A DNA stretch of 41,371 nt from the NCBI GenBank assembly GCA_937921485.1, contig CAKZSV010000064.1, positions 1 through 41,371 of the forward strand, written 5' to 3'. The stretch is from an uncultured bacterium (GTDB lineage Bacteria; Spirochaetota; UBA4802; JAGODF01). The notes below the pieces were generated by a model, which saw nothing but the letters and a program-made list of their open reading frames with translations, ran no database searches and had not been told where the DNA came from. The translations under genes and the position numbers were made by a program. Shown piece by piece: positions 24,278 to 33,733 of this stretch (the first letter of the stretch is position 1; each line of letters starts with the position of its first letter).

Positions 24278-25144
24278 CTATTCTTCTTCTGATTCACTTG
24301 AGCGTAAAAGCCTTTTGAAAAATCCCGGCAGGCCGGATGACTTCCCTTCCTCCGTCTCCTTGTTTATGATGCGCTGCGCGATGAGCGACACACACACGGA
24401 AGCCTTCGATTTTGGATAGCTCACAATAAACGGTTTCTGGTTCCGTACCGATTTCGGCACCGACACATCCTCATATACAAAGCCTAAATTTTCCACTTTT
24501 ACGTTTAAAAACTGCCCGGCAATATTGATTACCCGCTGCGCAACTCTTCTCCCTTCCGCGACAGACTGCACTCTGTTCACCACGAGCTTGATGGTCTTTT
24601 CCGGCGCTTGCGAGGCAATCGATTTAATGATGCCGTACGCATCAGTTATAGCCGTGGGTTCGGGGGTGGTCACCACAATCACCTCGTCTGCGGCAAGCAC
24701 AAACGAAAGCACATTTTGCGACACTCCCGCGCCGGTATCTATTATCATGTAATCATCCGAATCGAGTTCAGCAACCGCCTCAATGAAATCAGCACGCTGT
24801 TTTGCGTCTAAATTCGCGAGCTGATGAAACCCGGAAGCCCCCGCGATGATTTTGATGTTCTCGGGTACCTCGATGACGATTTCCTTCAGCTTCTTTTTCC
24901 CTTTGATGACATGATACAAATTGTACTTGGGGATGATGCCAAGGATCACGTTGACATTCGCGAGGCCGAGGTCAGCGTCCAGCAGCGTCACCGATACCTC
25001 GTTGCGAGCAAGCGCAATCGCGATGCTCACAGCCAGGCTCGATTTCCCCACGCCGCCTTTTCCGCTCGCAATCGCGATAGTCCTCGTTTTCTTTACCTGC
25101 CTGTTTTCCAGTACCAGTTTTCGTAGATTTGTCGCCTGATCCAC
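24278..25144 (-). CDS. flhG: FlhG (FleN/YlxH) MinD-type ATPase
   Basis: FlhG limits the number and site of flagella and acts with FlhF. The 288-residue protein has the deviant Walker A motif SGKGGVGKSS (residues 28-37), LLDADLGLANVN, YMIIDTGAGVSQNV and the MinD-type C-terminal part; the final residues (FFKRLLRSSESEEE) could form a membrane-targeting helix. It lies 13 bp behind flhF, the usual order, and 14 bp before the two-helix protein. Spirochaetes need tight control of flagellar number per cell end, which fits this pair. Confidence 0.92.
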   Translation of the reverse strand: MDQATNLRKLVLENRQVKKTRTIAIASGKGGVGKSSLAVSIAIALARNEVSVTLLDADLGLANVNVILGIIPKYNLYHVIKGKKKLKEIVIEVPENIKIIAGASGFHQLANLDAKQRADFIEAVAELDSDDYMIIDTGAGVSQNVLSFVLAADEVIVVTTPEPTAITDAYGIIKSIASQAPEKTIKLVVNRVQSVAEGRRVAQRVINIAGQFLNVKVENLGFVYEDVSVPKSVRNQKPFIVSYPKSKASVCVSLIAQRIINKETEEGKSSGLPGFFKRLLRSSESEEE

Positions 25145-25157
25145 CGCTTTCCTCCTC

Positions 25158-26474
25158 TCAGCTTCCCGTAGTGCCGAACATCAGATTGACAAGCTTTTCA
25201 GGATCCGCAAGCACAATATCGTTCGGAACTTCCTGCCCGTTCGTAAAATACGAAATGGGTTTTTTAAACCTTTCAGCCACATCGATCACATTCCCGATTG
25301 CATTGGTCTCATCCACTTTTGTTATTATTATACTATCGAAGTGAATTTTGTCAAACGATTTGAATATTTCCTGCATATCGGCTTTCTTGGTATTGGCGCT
25401 CACGCAGAGGATTTTTTCGAAATCGTAATCCACCAGATCGGCATAGCTTTTTATTTCGGAAATTTTAAGCTCATTGCGATGGCTCCGGCCCGAAGTATCG
25501 ATCATAATGATTTCAGCCTTTTCCTTGTCGATGATCGACTTGAACTCCTTCTGATCATTGACCGGATAGACCGGAATTTTCATGATTTCCGCGTATTTCT
25601 TCAATTGCTCCGTAGCGGCAATGCGGTAATTGTCGAGGGTAATAAACGATACCGAATGGTCTTCCCTGAGGGCATATATTGCCCCGAGTTTCGCCATCGT
25701 GGTGGTCTTTCCCACTCCCGTGGGGCCGAAAAACATGATGACTTTCTTTTTATGACCTAAATTATAGGGACCGCTGGTGACGATTTTGCTTTTCAAAAGC
25801 TCCTTGAGCGTTTTCTCGATTTTATACCTATCTTTCAAATCGTCGCGGCTCATCGAGTTTTTCAGTTCCTGAAGAATAACGCGGCTTTCTTCGGGATCAT
25901 AATCGTTGTTTTTCAGAATTTCCCGGCAGGGCTCAAGATACCGTTCATCCTCAACGGTAACGGTTGTGCGATTCTCGCATTCTTTCGCCTTTAAGAGGCT
26001 GCTTAAGGCATCCTTGATTTCGCTGAACTCTTTCTCCAGCTTTTTCAACGAAAGTTCGGTTTCACTCACCGAAGAAGCTCTTTCGGCCGGCGGTGCTTCC
26101 GGAACCGTCCGGGGTGCTGCGGAAGTTCTCTCGGACTGTGCGGTATAAGCCTCGGGCGCGGCGGAGCGAACAGCAGTTTCCGGTTCCGCGCCGAGCGATG
26201 ATAAAATCCGCGAAGTTAAAACCTTGCGTTCATCCTCGGTCTCGCCAACGCGAAAATCAACATGCTTCTTTTTCTCGCTCGCGCGGGGCACGGCCTTTTT
26301 CTCCTGAATGGCGGCGGTCAGTTCCACCACTTCCCGGCCGAAAAACTTTGAATTTAAAAGCCCGCCTTCCTTCACGTATTTATGGCTTATGGGGATGGCG
26401 TCATCACCGTATTCCATTTTAAGCTTCATCATCGCGTCGTTGTAGGTCTTCGCTTTGATTTTCACGTATCGCAT
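25158..26474 (-). CDS. flhF: Flagellar biosynthesis GTPase FlhF
   Basis: FlhF is a signal-recognition-particle-type GTPase that marks the site of flagellum assembly. The 438-residue product has the N-terminal B domain (MRYVKIKAKTYNDAMMKLK), a low-complexity linker rich in A, S and E, and the NG GTPase domain with P-loop FFGPTGVGKTTTMAKLG (as GPTGVGKTTTMAKL), LDNYRIAATEQLKKYA, IDTSGRSH and ITKVDE. The gene follows flhA by 34 bp and precedes flhG by 13 bp. Length is typical. Confidence 0.95.
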   Translation of the reverse strand: MRYVKIKAKTYNDAMMKLKMEYGDDAIPISHKYVKEGGLLNSKFFGREVVELTAAIQEKKAVPRASEKKKHVDFRVGETEDERKVLTSRILSSLGAEPETAVRSAAPEAYTAQSERTSAAPRTVPEAPPAERASSVSETELSLKKLEKEFSEIKDALSSLLKAKECENRTTVTVEDERYLEPCREILKNNDYDPEESRVILQELKNSMSRDDLKDRYKIEKTLKELLKSKIVTSGPYNLGHKKKVIMFFGPTGVGKTTTMAKLGAIYALREDHSVSFITLDNYRIAATEQLKKYAEIMKIPVYPVNDQKEFKSIIDKEKAEIIMIDTSGRSHRNELKISEIKSYADLVDYDFEKILCVSANTKKADMQEIFKSFDKIHFDSIIITKVDETNAIGNVIDVAERFKKPISYFTNGQEVPNDIVLADPEKLVNLMFGTTGS

Positions 26475-26508
26475 CTTTCACACTCCTTATTCGGTTGTAT
26501 ATCACAAT

Positions 26509-28602
26509 TCACGCCGCGCTCGGCAGAAGCGCCGAAGACACAACGCTCACCTGTATATTCGGAGCAATTTCATTGTACGAAAGAACCACCGGATCGGCCA
26601 TCTCCCGCTCCAGAAGCGCGAACGTTACGCTGCGGATGTGAGGCGATACCAGAAACACCGGGGATGGCGCCGCGGTTTTTGCTTTATTGTACGCGGCAAC
26701 GAGCGATGAAATCACCATCTCATGCGTTTGCGGATCAAGCCCTAAAACTCTTCCCTCAACCGGATCGTCGTGAATTGAAGACCGAATAATGTTTTCAATT
26801 TCCGGATCGACGGTGATGGCGAAAAGCTCTCCTTTGCGGTCGGCGTATTCCTTACAGATCTGTCTCGAGAGGGCCTGCCGCACGTATTCAGTCAGCAAAC
26901 CCGGATCTTTTGTGTATGTAACATAGGTAGAAAGTGTTTCAAGAATCGTGACCATGTTTCTAATAGACACACGCTCCCGGAGAAGGTTCTGGAGCACTTT
27001 CTGAATTTCGCCAAGGCTCATCTTCTTTTCGGTAATGAGTTCATTGACAACGGCGGGATAATCGTTTTTCAGATTATCAATCATCTGCTGGACTTCCTGA
27101 CGCCCCAAAATTTCATCGGCGTGCCGCTTGATGATTTCCGTCAGATGCGTGGCGATGATGGTAGGACAATCCACCACGGTATAGCCGCGCCGCTCTGCAA
27201 GGTCGCGCTTGTCCGGAGATATCCACATTGCCGAAAGATGAAATACCGGCTCGATGAATTCATCACCCTCAAGCTTTTCTGTCACTCCACCGGGATTCAT
27301 CGCCATGAGTTTTCCTACCTGGAGTTCGCCCCTGCCGAGCTCCACGCCCTTGACCAGAATCGAGTACTCCTGCGGTTCAAGCTCCATATTGTCGCGGATG
27401 CGGATTGGAGGAACAACAAGACCCAGATCGAGCGCGCTCCGTTTGCGGATATTGGTAATTCTATCCAGCAGCGTCCCTCCCTGCTCCGGATCGACAAGCG
27501 GAATGAGGCTGTAGCCGATTTCCACTTCAAGCGGATCGACATGCACGAGGGGCAGCACCGACTCCGGCTTGTGCTCCCGAAGCGCGGCTTCCCGCTCTTC
27601 GCTTTTCACTTTTGAAAGCTCCTCATCCTTCGTTTGCTGCAGAATATAGGCAAGCGCCCCCATCCCTGCCGACAGCAGAAGAAGGGAAATCTTCGGAAAA
27701 CCGGGAATGAGAATCGAACCGGCCAGCGCCGCCGAAGTGATCCACAGCGCTCTCGGCTGCGAGCCGAGCTGGCTTGCCAGGTCCTCTCCAAGGTTCTCCT
27801 CGGAAATCGCCCTGGTGACGATGATGCCGGTGGCCGTCGTCACCATCAGCGAAGGTATCTGGCTTACAAGGCCATCGCCGATCGTGAGGAGCGTATAGGT
27901 GGTTAGCGCGGTTGCGAAGGATTCACTGCGCATGAGCATGCCAACCGCGAATCCGCCGATAATATTGATAATTGTAATTACAATGCCGACCTTCACGTCG
28001 CCCTGCACGAACTTCGAAGCACCGTCCATCGCTCCGTAAAAATCCGCTTCTTTGCGAATTTCGTTTCTGCGCTTTCTGGCCTCCTCCTCCGTGATGACCC
28101 CGTTTGAGAGGTCGGAGTCAATGCTCATCTGTTTACCGGGCATCGCATCGAGTGTAAACCGGGCTGCCACTTCCGCAGTTCGCGTGGCACCTTTGGTGAT
28201 GACAATAAACTGCACGGCGACCAGGATGATAAAAATCAAAAAGCCGACCACATAGTTTCCCCCCACCACGAATTCCCCGAAGGCGCGTATTATTTTGCCG
28301 TCGAACGCCGCGCCCTGCAGCAAAATGAGGCGCGTTGACGACACGTTCAGCGCCAGGCGGAACACCGTGGAAATGAGAAGCAGTGAAGGAAACACCGAAA
28401 AATCGAATGAGCGCGGCACGTACATCACGATAAGCAAAATGAGGATCCCGCTGGTGATGCTGAGCGCCATAAAAAAATCGAGAAGGAACGTCGGAATGGG
28501 GATAACCAGCATCGCCACCACAACAATCACGCCGATGCCGATCAGCACATCGGTTTTTTGCATCCATCGCAGATTTTCCAAAAATCCTGTACGTTCTGCC
28601 AT
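26509..28602 (-). CDS. flhA: Flagellar export gate protein FlhA
   Basis: FlhA forms the nonameric ring of the flagellar type III export gate and binds substrates and chaperones in the cytoplasm. The 697-residue protein has about eight N-terminal membrane helices (first at about 18-55), the FHIPEP-type signature loop RRNEIRKEADFYGAMDGASKF and a large C-terminal cytoplasmic domain from about residue 330. Length matches FlhA. It follows flhB by 12 bp. An ATPase ring (FliI/FliH) is not in this window. Confidence 0.96.
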   Translation of the reverse strand: MAERTGFLENLRWMQKTDVLIGIGVIVVVAMLVIPIPTFLLDFFMALSITSGILILLIVMYVPRSFDFSVFPSLLLISTVFRLALNVSSTRLILLQGAAFDGKIIRAFGEFVVGGNYVVGFLIFIILVAVQFIVITKGATRTAEVAARFTLDAMPGKQMSIDSDLSNGVITEEEARKRRNEIRKEADFYGAMDGASKFVQGDVKVGIVITIINIIGGFAVGMLMRSESFATALTTYTLLTIGDGLVSQIPSLMVTTATGIIVTRAISEENLGEDLASQLGSQPRALWITSAALAGSILIPGFPKISLLLLSAGMGALAYILQQTKDEELSKVKSEEREAALREHKPESVLPLVHVDPLEVEIGYSLIPLVDPEQGGTLLDRITNIRKRSALDLGLVVPPIRIRDNMELEPQEYSILVKGVELGRGELQVGKLMAMNPGGVTEKLEGDEFIEPVFHLSAMWISPDKRDLAERRGYTVVDCPTIIATHLTEIIKRHADEILGRQEVQQMIDNLKNDYPAVVNELITEKKMSLGEIQKVLQNLLRERVSIRNMVTILETLSTYVTYTKDPGLLTEYVRQALSRQICKEYADRKGELFAITVDPEIENIIRSSIHDDPVEGRVLGLDPQTHEMVISSLVAAYNKAKTAAPSPVFLVSPHIRSVTFALLEREMADPVVLSYNEIAPNIQVSVVSSALLPSAA

Positions 28603-28614
28603 CGCTCTGCTCCG

Positions 28615-29790
28615 CTATATTGCCTGCCTGAAATTGAACCGACCCTGCCGGTAGAGTTCCGAATACACTAATGAAACCGCATAGAAGAGATCGGGAGGAA
28701 TGAAGTCCCCCACTTCCAGGCGCTTGCAGAGCTCCTGCGCAAGCGGCCGGTTCTCAACCATATAAATATTGTTCTGCTTCGCGATCTCGCGGATCCGAAG
28801 CGCCATGCTATCGGTGCCTTTTGCGATGAGCTGCGGCGCCTCCATCGTGAGGCTGTCGAACCGAAGTGCCGCTGCATAATGGGTAGGGTTGGTAATCACC
28901 ACATCAGCCCTGGGCACCTCGCGAATCATGTTTTTCATCACAATCTCGCGCTGCATTTCACGGAGCCGCGCCCGCACATGCGGATCTCCCACCGTTTCCT
29001 TCCATTCTTCCTTCAATTCCTGTTTGGTCATCTTCAACGACTCAATGAACTCCCGTTTCTGGAAATAATAATCCGGGATTGAAAGCACCAGAAGAAACAC
29101 CGCCGAAAAAAGGATCACCTTAAGCGAAGTGATTGAAATAATCGTTAAGGCGGCGGCCACCGAAACATCGGGCGTTCGGATGATGTCATCATAATCGTTG
29201 ATAATCACAAGGTATGCGACAAAACCGATCGCAATAACCTTCAGGATGGTTTTTACCAGGTTCGCCGCAATCTGCCTGGAGAAGAAAACCCTCTTCATGA
29301 CGGTGGCAGGATCAAATTTTAATTTTGAAAGATCGAAGCGAAGCGGATGCGCGGAGAACTGGAATCCCACCTGGATCACGTTTCCCAAAAATGCCGCAGC
29401 GACCGCCGCCGCGAAGATCGGCCCCAGCACCTTCGCAGATTCAATCGACATGCGGATAAACTCGCGCAGGAGGCTTTTCTGCGTGAGCGAAAATGTTGCA
29501 AACGATGTCATGTAGTATTTGGTCATGCGCGCCAAAATATCATAGATCCACGCCGCTAAAAAAACGATGACGATGAAGCTAACCAGAACCACCGCCGCCT
29601 GCGCGAGTTCCTGCGTCTTCGCGACCTGACCCTTTTCACGGGCTTCGCGAAGCTTTTTCTCGGTAGGCTCTTCCGTGCGCCCTTCGTCTTCCGCAGCGAA
29701 AAGCTGAAGGTCAAACGGGTATCCGCCCAGCTCCGGAAGCGGCGCGCCAACCCACGGCAGAGATTTCCAGTATGGCATTTCTTTTCTCAT
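28615..29790 (-). CDS. flhB: Flagellar export gate protein FlhB
   Basis: FlhB sets the switch from rod/hook to filament export through self-cleavage. The 391-residue protein has four membrane helices (about 63-87, 120-145, 180-200, 222-240), a long N-terminal extension (residues 1-30) and the autocleavage motif N301-P302-T303-H304 followed by YAAALRFD. The N-terminal stretch EDEGRTEEPTEKKLREAREKGQ (as EEPTEKKLREAREKGQ) is the usual signature. The extension before it is longer than in enteric FlhB. Its start overlaps the fliR stop by 4 bp. Confidence 0.96.
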   Translation of the reverse strand: MRKEMPYWKSLPWVGAPLPELGGYPFDLQLFAAEDEGRTEEPTEKKLREAREKGQVAKTQELAQAAVVLVSFIVIVFLAAWIYDILARMTKYYMTSFATFSLTQKSLLREFIRMSIESAKVLGPIFAAAVAAAFLGNVIQVGFQFSAHPLRFDLSKLKFDPATVMKRVFFSRQIAANLVKTILKVIAIGFVAYLVIINDYDDIIRTPDVSVAAALTIISITSLKVILFSAVFLLVLSIPDYYFQKREFIESLKMTKQELKEEWKETVGDPHVRARLREMQREIVMKNMIREVPRADVVITNPTHYAAALRFDSLTMEAPQLIAKGTDSMALRIREIAKQNNIYMVENRPLAQELCKRLEVGDFIPPDLFYAVSLVYSELYRQGRFNFRQAI

Positions 29791-30566
29791 GACGGCCAGT
29801 GATACAATACCCTGGTAATAAAATTAAAACTTCTTTCCAGAGAAACATTCATCACGCGCACGATAAGCGGCGCGGTCATAAGCAAAACAGCAAAAGAAAC
29901 CATTATTTTGAACGGAAAACCGAGCATCATGATGTTCATCTGCGGCGCCGCCTTCGCAAGAATGCCGAGGCTCACGGTGACCAGAAACACCGTGGCCACC
30001 ACGGGAAGCGACATCTTCAGCGCCACCACAAACATCCCGCTGAACGAATATGACATGTAGCGCAAAACTCCATTCATCATAGGCCCTGAAAGCGTCATTA
30101 CCGGAGCCAATTCATAGGAACGAAATACCGCCTGAATCATGAAGTGGTGTCCGTTTATCGCCAGAAAAATCAGAAGGCCGATCAAATTTTTAAACTGCCC
30201 CACCAGAGGTATCGACACCTGCGCCAGCGGATCGATCACCTCGTTTATGCCAAACCCTATCTGAACGGCAAAATACTGCCCCGCAAGCTGAAAGGCCGAA
30301 AAAATCACCGATACCAGAAAACCGATGAAAAGGCCGATCATGATTTCCTGCAAGATGAGAAGCGTATAGCCGCCCATGTGATCGGGCATCACGAAACCCC
30401 GCTGCGCGATTCCAGGAAATATCAATATCGTGGTGAAAAACGCAATCACCGCACGCATCTTAAGCGGCAACACCCCACTTGAATAAAATGGGGCAATCAT
30501 CATCATCGAGCTCATCCTGGTCATAACGAGAAGGAAAAGCTGGAAATGGAGAACAAAATATTCCAT
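29787..30566 (-). CDS. fliR: Flagellar export gate protein FliR
   Basis: FliR is part of the FliPQR core complex of the export gate. The open frame extends to 30650, but its first 28 residues are unlike the family and overlap fliQ; the ATG at 30566, giving MEYFVLHFQLFLLVMTRMSSMM, is the natural start (259 residues, family size). About six membrane helices are seen, with the conserved RMSSMMMIAPFYSSGVLPLKMRA region (as SGVLPLKMRAVIAF). The stop overlaps flhB by 4 bp. This start makes the gap to fliQ 11 bp. Confidence 0.94.
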   Translation of the reverse strand: MEYFVLHFQLFLLVMTRMSSMMMIAPFYSSGVLPLKMRAVIAFFTTILIFPGIAQRGFVMPDHMGGYTLLILQEIMIGLFIGFLVSVIFSAFQLAGQYFAVQIGFGINEVIDPLAQVSIPLVGQFKNLIGLLIFLAINGHHFMIQAVFRSYELAPVMTLSGPMMNGVLRYMSYSFSGMFVVALKMSLPVVATVFLVTVSLGILAKAAPQMNIMMLGFPFKIMVSFAVLLMTAPLIVRVMNVSLERSFNFITRVLYHWPS

Positions 30567-30577
30567 AAAACCTATCT

Positions 30578-30850
30578 TTATCCGCCTCCGATTTTCGAGA
30601 CCATGCTGAAAACGCCTTTCGTATAGGTGACAAGCGAATGTATGATCCACGACGCAAAAAGCACAATCGCCAGAAAAATCGCGACGATCTTCGGAACAAA
30701 GGTCAGCGTCTGTTCCTGTATCGATGTGGTGGTCTGAAAGATCGAAATCACCAGACCCACAATCATCCCCACTCCCAAAATCGGAGCGGACACCACGATG
30801 GTGGTCATCAGCGCTTCCCTGAAAATTTTAATCACTTCAACATCCGTCAT
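30578..30850 (-). CDS. fliQ: Flagellar export gate protein FliQ
   Basis: FliQ is a two-helix component of the FliPQR export gate. From the ATG at 30850 the product is 90 residues (MTDVEVIKIFREALMTTIVV at the start), the usual size, with helices at about 13-35 and 50-72 and the conserved SIFQTTTSIQEQTLTFVPKI core. An ATG at 30865 would add five residues, but its AAGGA site is only 3 nt away; the 30850 start has AAGG at 8 nt and is preferred. Confidence 0.93.
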   Translation of the reverse strand: MTDVEVIKIFREALMTTIVVSAPILGVGMIVGLVISIFQTTTSIQEQTLTFVPKIVAIFLAIVLFASWIIHSLVTYTKGVFSMVSKIGGG

Positions 30851-30871
30851 TGTTCCAACCTTCATACATCC

Positions 30872-31645
30872 TTAGCGGAACGAGCGCACCAGCTCGTAGA
30901 TGAGCAGGTTCCATCCATCCACCAGGACAAATAAAATTATTTTAAAGGGCAGCGAAATCATGACCGGCGGGAGCATTATCATGCCCATGGCCATGAGCGC
31001 GCTTGCGACAATCATATCGATGACAATGAAAGGAATGAAGATATACACGCCGATCTCAAAGGCCCGCTTCAGCTCGCTTATCATGAAGGCCGGAATCAGG
31101 CAGTAGGTGGGAACCTCTTCCTCGTTTCGGGGGCGTTCAATTTTCGCAAGGCTCACGAAGAGCGCGATATCTTTCTGCCTGGTCTGCCGGAACATGAATT
31201 TTCTGAAAGGCTCGATGCCGCGGTTATAGAACTGCTCGTTGCCGATCCTGCCGCCCAGATAGGGCTGAAGCGCCTGTTCGTTGAATTCGCGGAAGGTGGG
31301 CGCCATGATGAAAATCGTAAGGAAAATCGAAAGGCCCACAATCACCTGATTTGGCGGCATCTGCTGAAGCGACAGCGCGCGCTTCACGAAATCGAGGACG
31401 ATGACCACACGGGTGAATGCCGTCATCATGATGATGAGGGATGGCGCAAGGGATAAAATGCTGAGAAGAAAAAGAATCTGAAGCGAGAGCGCCACTTCCC
31501 GCGGCTGGGCCGCTTCGCGAATGTCAAATGCGATGCGCGGAATGGGCATGCGCACACCGCCCTGCTGCGCATCTGCAATCACAGGAAACGCAAGCACGCA
31601 AAGCGCACAGACTATAAGGGCAGGAATCCATCTTTTACGCGCCAT
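30872..31645 (-). CDS. fliP: Flagellar export gate protein FliP
   Basis: FliP forms the pentameric core of the export gate. The 257-residue product has a cleavable signal peptide (residues 1-26, site after ADA), as FliP normally does, then four membrane helices with the family signature: SLAPSLIIMMTAFTRVVIVL, PPNQVIVGLSIFLTIFIM, VPTYCLIPAFMISELKRAFEIG and DMIVASALMAMGMIMLPPVM. It overlaps the end of the fliO/fliZ gene by 11 bp. Confidence 0.96.
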   Translation of the reverse strand: MARKRWIPALIVCALCVLAFPVIADAQQGGVRMPIPRIAFDIREAAQPREVALSLQILFLLSILSLAPSLIIMMTAFTRVVIVLDFVKRALSLQQMPPNQVIVGLSIFLTIFIMAPTFREFNEQALQPYLGGRIGNEQFYNRGIEPFRKFMFRQTRQKDIALFVSLAKIERPRNEEEVPTYCLIPAFMISELKRAFEIGVYIFIPFIVIDMIVASALMAMGMIMLPPVMISLPFKIILFVLVDGWNLLIYELVRSFR

Positions 31646-32414
31646 CGATATCCCCCCGGATTTTTTTCAGCCGTTCACGCTGGCGGGCAAGATATTCAAG
31701 CCTGTCCTCTTCCGGTTCGCGGTGTTCCTTTTTCGCTTCACGCTTTTCGAGCAAACGCCCTATCTGCTTGGCAACAAAATCGCCGAAGGTGGGCATTTCC
31801 GCAGCAGGCATCCGCGCGCTCATCACGCGGATGCGGTCGATCTGGTCTTTATCGGTTATTTCCGTAATGAAAGTTATATTGGTATCCGTGACACCCAGGA
31901 CCAGCACCTTGCCGGCAAGATCGATCACCTGCAAGAATCGATTCGGCCCCAGCGGAACCACGGAAAGCACATGCGCCACGTCTTTACCAAGAAGCTGAAT
32001 CCCTGTCTTTTTGGTGACAAACCGGAAGAAATAATAAAACCCCCCGACCAGCAGGCCGATGATGATGAGCGTTTTGAAAATCAGCCAGCCGTACGATTCT
32101 GTCTCCACATCTTCTGAGCGGTATTCGGCATACTGACGAAAGCCGTTCGCCTGCGCGGCATCAGTTTTTTCTTCAGCCTTTTTTCCGCTCTCCGCGTCCG
32201 CTTTTTCCGCGCCGGACATAACGCCTTCTGTTCCCTGCACAGGTTCTTCCCTGGCGGAAGCAGGCTCAGCAGGAGCCTGCGCAACCAGCGGGCGTTTGGG
32301 AACGCTTTTGCGCACCTTCGGCTCTGCCGCGGCATCCATGGGACATAATGCCGCCAGCAGATAAAAAAATAAAAGGCCAAGCGCCAATTTTGTTTTATAT
32401 CCCTTTATCGCCAT
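31635..32414 (-). CDS. fliO: Flagellar biosynthesis protein FliO (spirochaete FliZ)
   Basis: FliO helps assemble the FliPQR complex. The 259-residue protein has an N-terminal signal segment (residues 1-30), a long periplasmic acidic, A/E-rich linker (about 31-105), one membrane helix (WLIFKTLIIIGLLVGGFYYFF) and a cytoplasmic domain with LSVVPLGPNRFLQVIDLAGKVLVLGVTD (as PLGPNRFLQVIDLAGKVLVL), the family core. In Treponema the gene is called fliZ. It lies 177 bp behind fliY, with a hairpin between them, and overlaps fliP. Confidence 0.85.
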   Translation of the reverse strand: MAIKGYKTKLALGLLFFYLLAALCPMDAAAEPKVRKSVPKRPLVAQAPAEPASAREEPVQGTEGVMSGAEKADAESGKKAEEKTDAAQANGFRQYAEYRSEDVETESYGWLIFKTLIIIGLLVGGFYYFFRFVTKKTGIQLLGKDVAHVLSVVPLGPNRFLQVIDLAGKVLVLGVTDTNITFITEITDKDQIDRIRVMSARMPAAEMPTFGDFVAKQIGRLLEKREAKKEHREPEEDRLEYLARQRERLKKIRGDIDGA

Positions 32415-32561
32415 TCACCACACCATGTGTATGTTTCAGCGCTATCGATTCATCACCACAGCATTCACGGAATCAACCAATTCACAGAAATATGCACTTC
32501 TATCCAGACTCCTGCACGCAAGCATGCAACGGAATTTTATGTCGCATTCATCATAAGAGCA

Positions 32562-32584
32562 AACCCCCTCGCGAAAAGGGGGTT
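32562..32584 (-). terminator. Hairpin between fliY and fliO
   Basis: AACCCCCT (32562-32569) pairs fully with AGGGGGTT (32577-32584) around a 7-base loop. It starts 8 bp past the fliY stop. On the minus strand it is followed only by TTTGCTCTT, a weak T-tract, so it may attenuate instead of fully ending transcription between fliY and the export-gate genes. Confidence 0.5.
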
Positions 32585-32591
32585 GAACTAC

Positions 32592-33653
32592 TCACTGCAC
32601 ACGTTCAATGCGCTCAGCCGGGCTCACAATATCGGTGACGCGGACACCGAAGTTTTCGTCGATGACCACCACCTCGCCGCGGGCGATGAGCTTACCATTG
32701 ACAAGCAGATCAACCGGCTCGCCGGCAAGCTTATCCAGCTCGATGATGGAACCTTCTCCGAGGCCCAGAATATCTTTTACCAGCATCGTCGTCCGCCCGA
32801 GTTCCACAGTAAGAGTGAGGCGAACATCAAGGAGCAGATTTATGTTCGGACCGAGTCCCGCGGGGAGCCCTTCCCCGAGCGGGGGAAACTTCACCGGGCT
32901 CACTCCGACCGCCCCCATCGCCTGCGAAGTCATTTGCTGCTGTGGCGCAAAATGCGCCTGCATTCCGCCGCCTCCGGAGGGAGCCGTACGCACCAGTTCC
33001 GATGCCAATCCCAGATCGAGAATATGGTAAAATTTGGAATTCACCATATTTTCGATATTAATGTTATATGTAATTTTTACAAGCTCCGCACCCGCCGGAA
33101 GCTGAAGATCCGATGAACCCGATGAAATCGAAATGGTCGGCGGTGTGGTGCCCACCGATCCCCCTTTTCTGTCCGCAAACTGCGTCGCGCATGATGAAAG
33201 CATCTGGCTCACAAATTCCTGAAGCGTACTCTGGTGCGCGTCGCTCAATTCAGGAGGAGATGAGCCAGTATCGTCGCCCATCATAAGCGATGCGATGATG
33301 CCCGCCTCATTCATACCGAAAAGGATCAGGTTTTTGCCCCGCAGAGATCCGGTAAAATCCATGCCAACCTGGACATACTGCCTGTTGAAATCGGCGCGTA
33401 CCGCATTTGACGATTTTACCTCAACATAGGCATTGGTGATTTTAACCGTTTTACCAAGATACGCCCCCAGGGAGGGAGCCACCGCGCTCATGCTCTGATT
33501 GATGAGGTCCGCAAGCGAATCGCGCTCAAGCGGTGAAAGCCCGCCGCCGGATGATGAAACCTCCATGGCGGGCACACTACTCGGCGCGGCTACTTCATCG
33601 GCGCCTTTTAACAGGGCATCAATTTCATCCTGCGACAGCGATCCGTCACCCAT
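32592..33653 (-). CDS. fliY: Flagellar motor switch protein FliY (FliN-type with CheC-like N-terminal part)
   Basis: The 353-residue protein is the long FliN form. It starts with LSQDEIDALLKGADE, a FliM/FliY-type motif that binds phosphorylated CheY, continues with a CheC-like domain (about 40-205) and a Pro/Gln/Gly-rich linker, and ends with the SpoA domain of FliN (about 270-350: LDVRLTLTVELGRTTMLVKD, SIIELDKLAGEPVDLLVNG, VIDENFGVRVTDIVSP). FliY forms the lower part of the C-ring. The normal upstream partner fliM is absent: fliL is directly upstream with an 80-bp gap. A hairpin follows the stop. Confidence 0.92.
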   Translation of the reverse strand: MGDGSLSQDEIDALLKGADEVAAPSSVPAMEVSSSGGGLSPLERDSLADLINQSMSAVAPSLGAYLGKTVKITNAYVEVKSSNAVRADFNRQYVQVGMDFTGSLRGKNLILFGMNEAGIIASLMMGDDTGSSPPELSDAHQSTLQEFVSQMLSSCATQFADRKGGSVGTTPPTISISSGSSDLQLPAGAELVKITYNINIENMVNSKFYHILDLGLASELVRTAPSGGGGMQAHFAPQQQMTSQAMGAVGVSPVKFPPLGEGLPAGLGPNINLLLDVRLTLTVELGRTTMLVKDILGLGEGSIIELDKLAGEPVDLLVNGKLIARGEVVVIDENFGVRVTDIVSPAERIERVQ

Positions 33654-33733
33654 GTCTCATACCTGCCCGATAAATTTTTCAAGGAAACGCTTCTTCCCTT
33701 CATACAACGCACACTACTAATATACACATACCA

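Noticed and set aside
30567..30650. N-terminal extension of FliR
   Set aside because: The first 28 residues lie on fliQ in another frame, are unlike FliR, and a family-consistent ATG is at 30566.
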